Origin: Clostridia bacterium
GTDB lineage: Bacteria > Bacillota_E > RBS10-35 > JAJYVN01
Assembly: GCA_027335545.1 (NCBI GenBank)
Contig: DAHWHV010000574.1
Span: 1-5,392, forward strand
DNA: 5,392 bases
Direction of reading: 5' to 3'
This document shows, piece after piece, positions 5,205-5,392 of this stretch. Under the pieces are notes generated by a model that saw only the letters and a program-made list of their open reading frames with translations, was not told where the DNA came from and did no database searches. Position numbers and translations under genes: made by a program. Within the stretch, counting starts at the first letter, position 1. Every line of letters starts with the position of its first letter.

Positions 5205-5392
5205 TCAGACCTCGCGCAGGCCGGCGGCCAGATGACGGCGGATCGCGGTTCCCATCTCCTGCGTGGAGGCCGGGGTGCCGTGACCGGCGGGGGCGATGTC
5301 GGCCGTGCGTAGCCCCTCGCGCAGCGCCGCCGCGACGGCGGCGCTGACGGCGCCGGCCTCGGTGGGGCGGTGCAGGCTGTGGCGGAGCAGCA
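5205..5392 (-). CDS. leuB: 3-isopropylmalate dehydrogenase, C-terminal 61 residues (partial)
   Basis: Only the end of the gene is in the window; the start lies beyond the right edge. The visible residues LLRHSLHRPTEAGAVSAAVAAALREGLRTADI correspond to the family's conserved C-terminal LRxS, helix and RTADI segment. A Gly/Pro-rich turn follows, then ASTQEMGTAIRRHL, the usual STxEMGxAI ending. The family of NAD-dependent beta-decarboxylating dehydrogenases also includes isocitrate, homoisocitrate and tartrate dehydrogenases; catalytic and substrate-defining residues are outside the window. LeuB is preferred because ilvE and ilvB follow in the same direction. In leucine synthesis it oxidises and decarboxylates 3-isopropylmalate to 2-oxoisocaproate, which IlvE then aminates, so a shared leuB-ilvE transcript makes sense. 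Confidence 0.8.
   Translation of the reverse strand, partial: LLRHSLHRPTEAGAVSAAVAAALREGLRTADIAPAGHGTPASTQEMGTAIRRHLAAGLREV

Noticed and set aside
1..5392. Mobile elements, CRISPR arrays, tRNA or rRNA genes
   Set aside because: No transposase or integrase, no regular direct-repeat array and no tRNA or rRNA-like sequence was seen on either strand.

Overview
This is a very GC-rich stretch of bacterial chromosome (clearly around 70 percent or more by eye). Stop codons are so scarce that long open frames occur on both strands, and most of them are antisense shadows. Six real genes can be supported: five on the minus strand and one on the plus strand. Only one of the five visible start codons is ATG; the others are GTG or TTG, backed by G-rich ribosome binding sites. 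The branched-chain aminotransferase resembles the type common in clostridial and other Bacillota. With a classical intrinsic terminator after ilvB, this hints at a high-GC deep-branching Bacillota (Thermaerobacter, Symbiobacterium or Limnochordia-like). That placement is a weak inference, and an actinobacterial or uncultured lineage cannot be excluded.

Layout. Positions 1-497 (minus) hold the N-terminal part of an endonuclease/exonuclease/phosphatase (EEP) fold protein, cut by the left edge. Positions 498-740 are a divergent spacer that ends in a run of nine G. Positions 741-1715 (plus) encode a luciferase-like (LLM class) flavin-dependent oxidoreductase. It converges on a 59-residue zinc-ribbon protein at 1865-2044 (minus), and the 149-bp gap between them carries two strong inverted repeats, one at each stop codon. 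Positions 2045-2337 are a non-coding GC-rich spacer with further hairpins and, at its right end, the intrinsic terminator of ilvB.

Positions 2338-5392 (minus) are a branched-chain amino acid biosynthesis cluster, in transcription order: the C-terminus of a leuB-like 3-isopropylmalate dehydrogenase, then ilvE (branched-chain aminotransferase), then ilvB (acetolactate synthase catalytic subunit). IlvB makes the acetohydroxy acids that start the valine, leucine and isoleucine routes. LeuB carries out the oxidative decarboxylation in the leucine branch, and IlvE performs the last transamination. A hairpin directly after the ilvE stop and a good sigma-70-type promoter (GTGACA, 17 bp, TTTAAT) before ilvB indicate that ilvB is, at least partly, its own transcription unit. 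No ilvN (ACT regulatory subunit) gene follows ilvB.

I see no mobile element, CRISPR array, tRNA, rRNA or clearly new multi-gene system. The observations most worth a second look are the inverted repeats at stop codons, two GCGGCCGC-N9-GCGGCCGC pairs with identical spacing, the promoter and operator-like palindromes before ilvB, the small zinc-ribbon gene, and the G9 tract before the oxidoreductase start.
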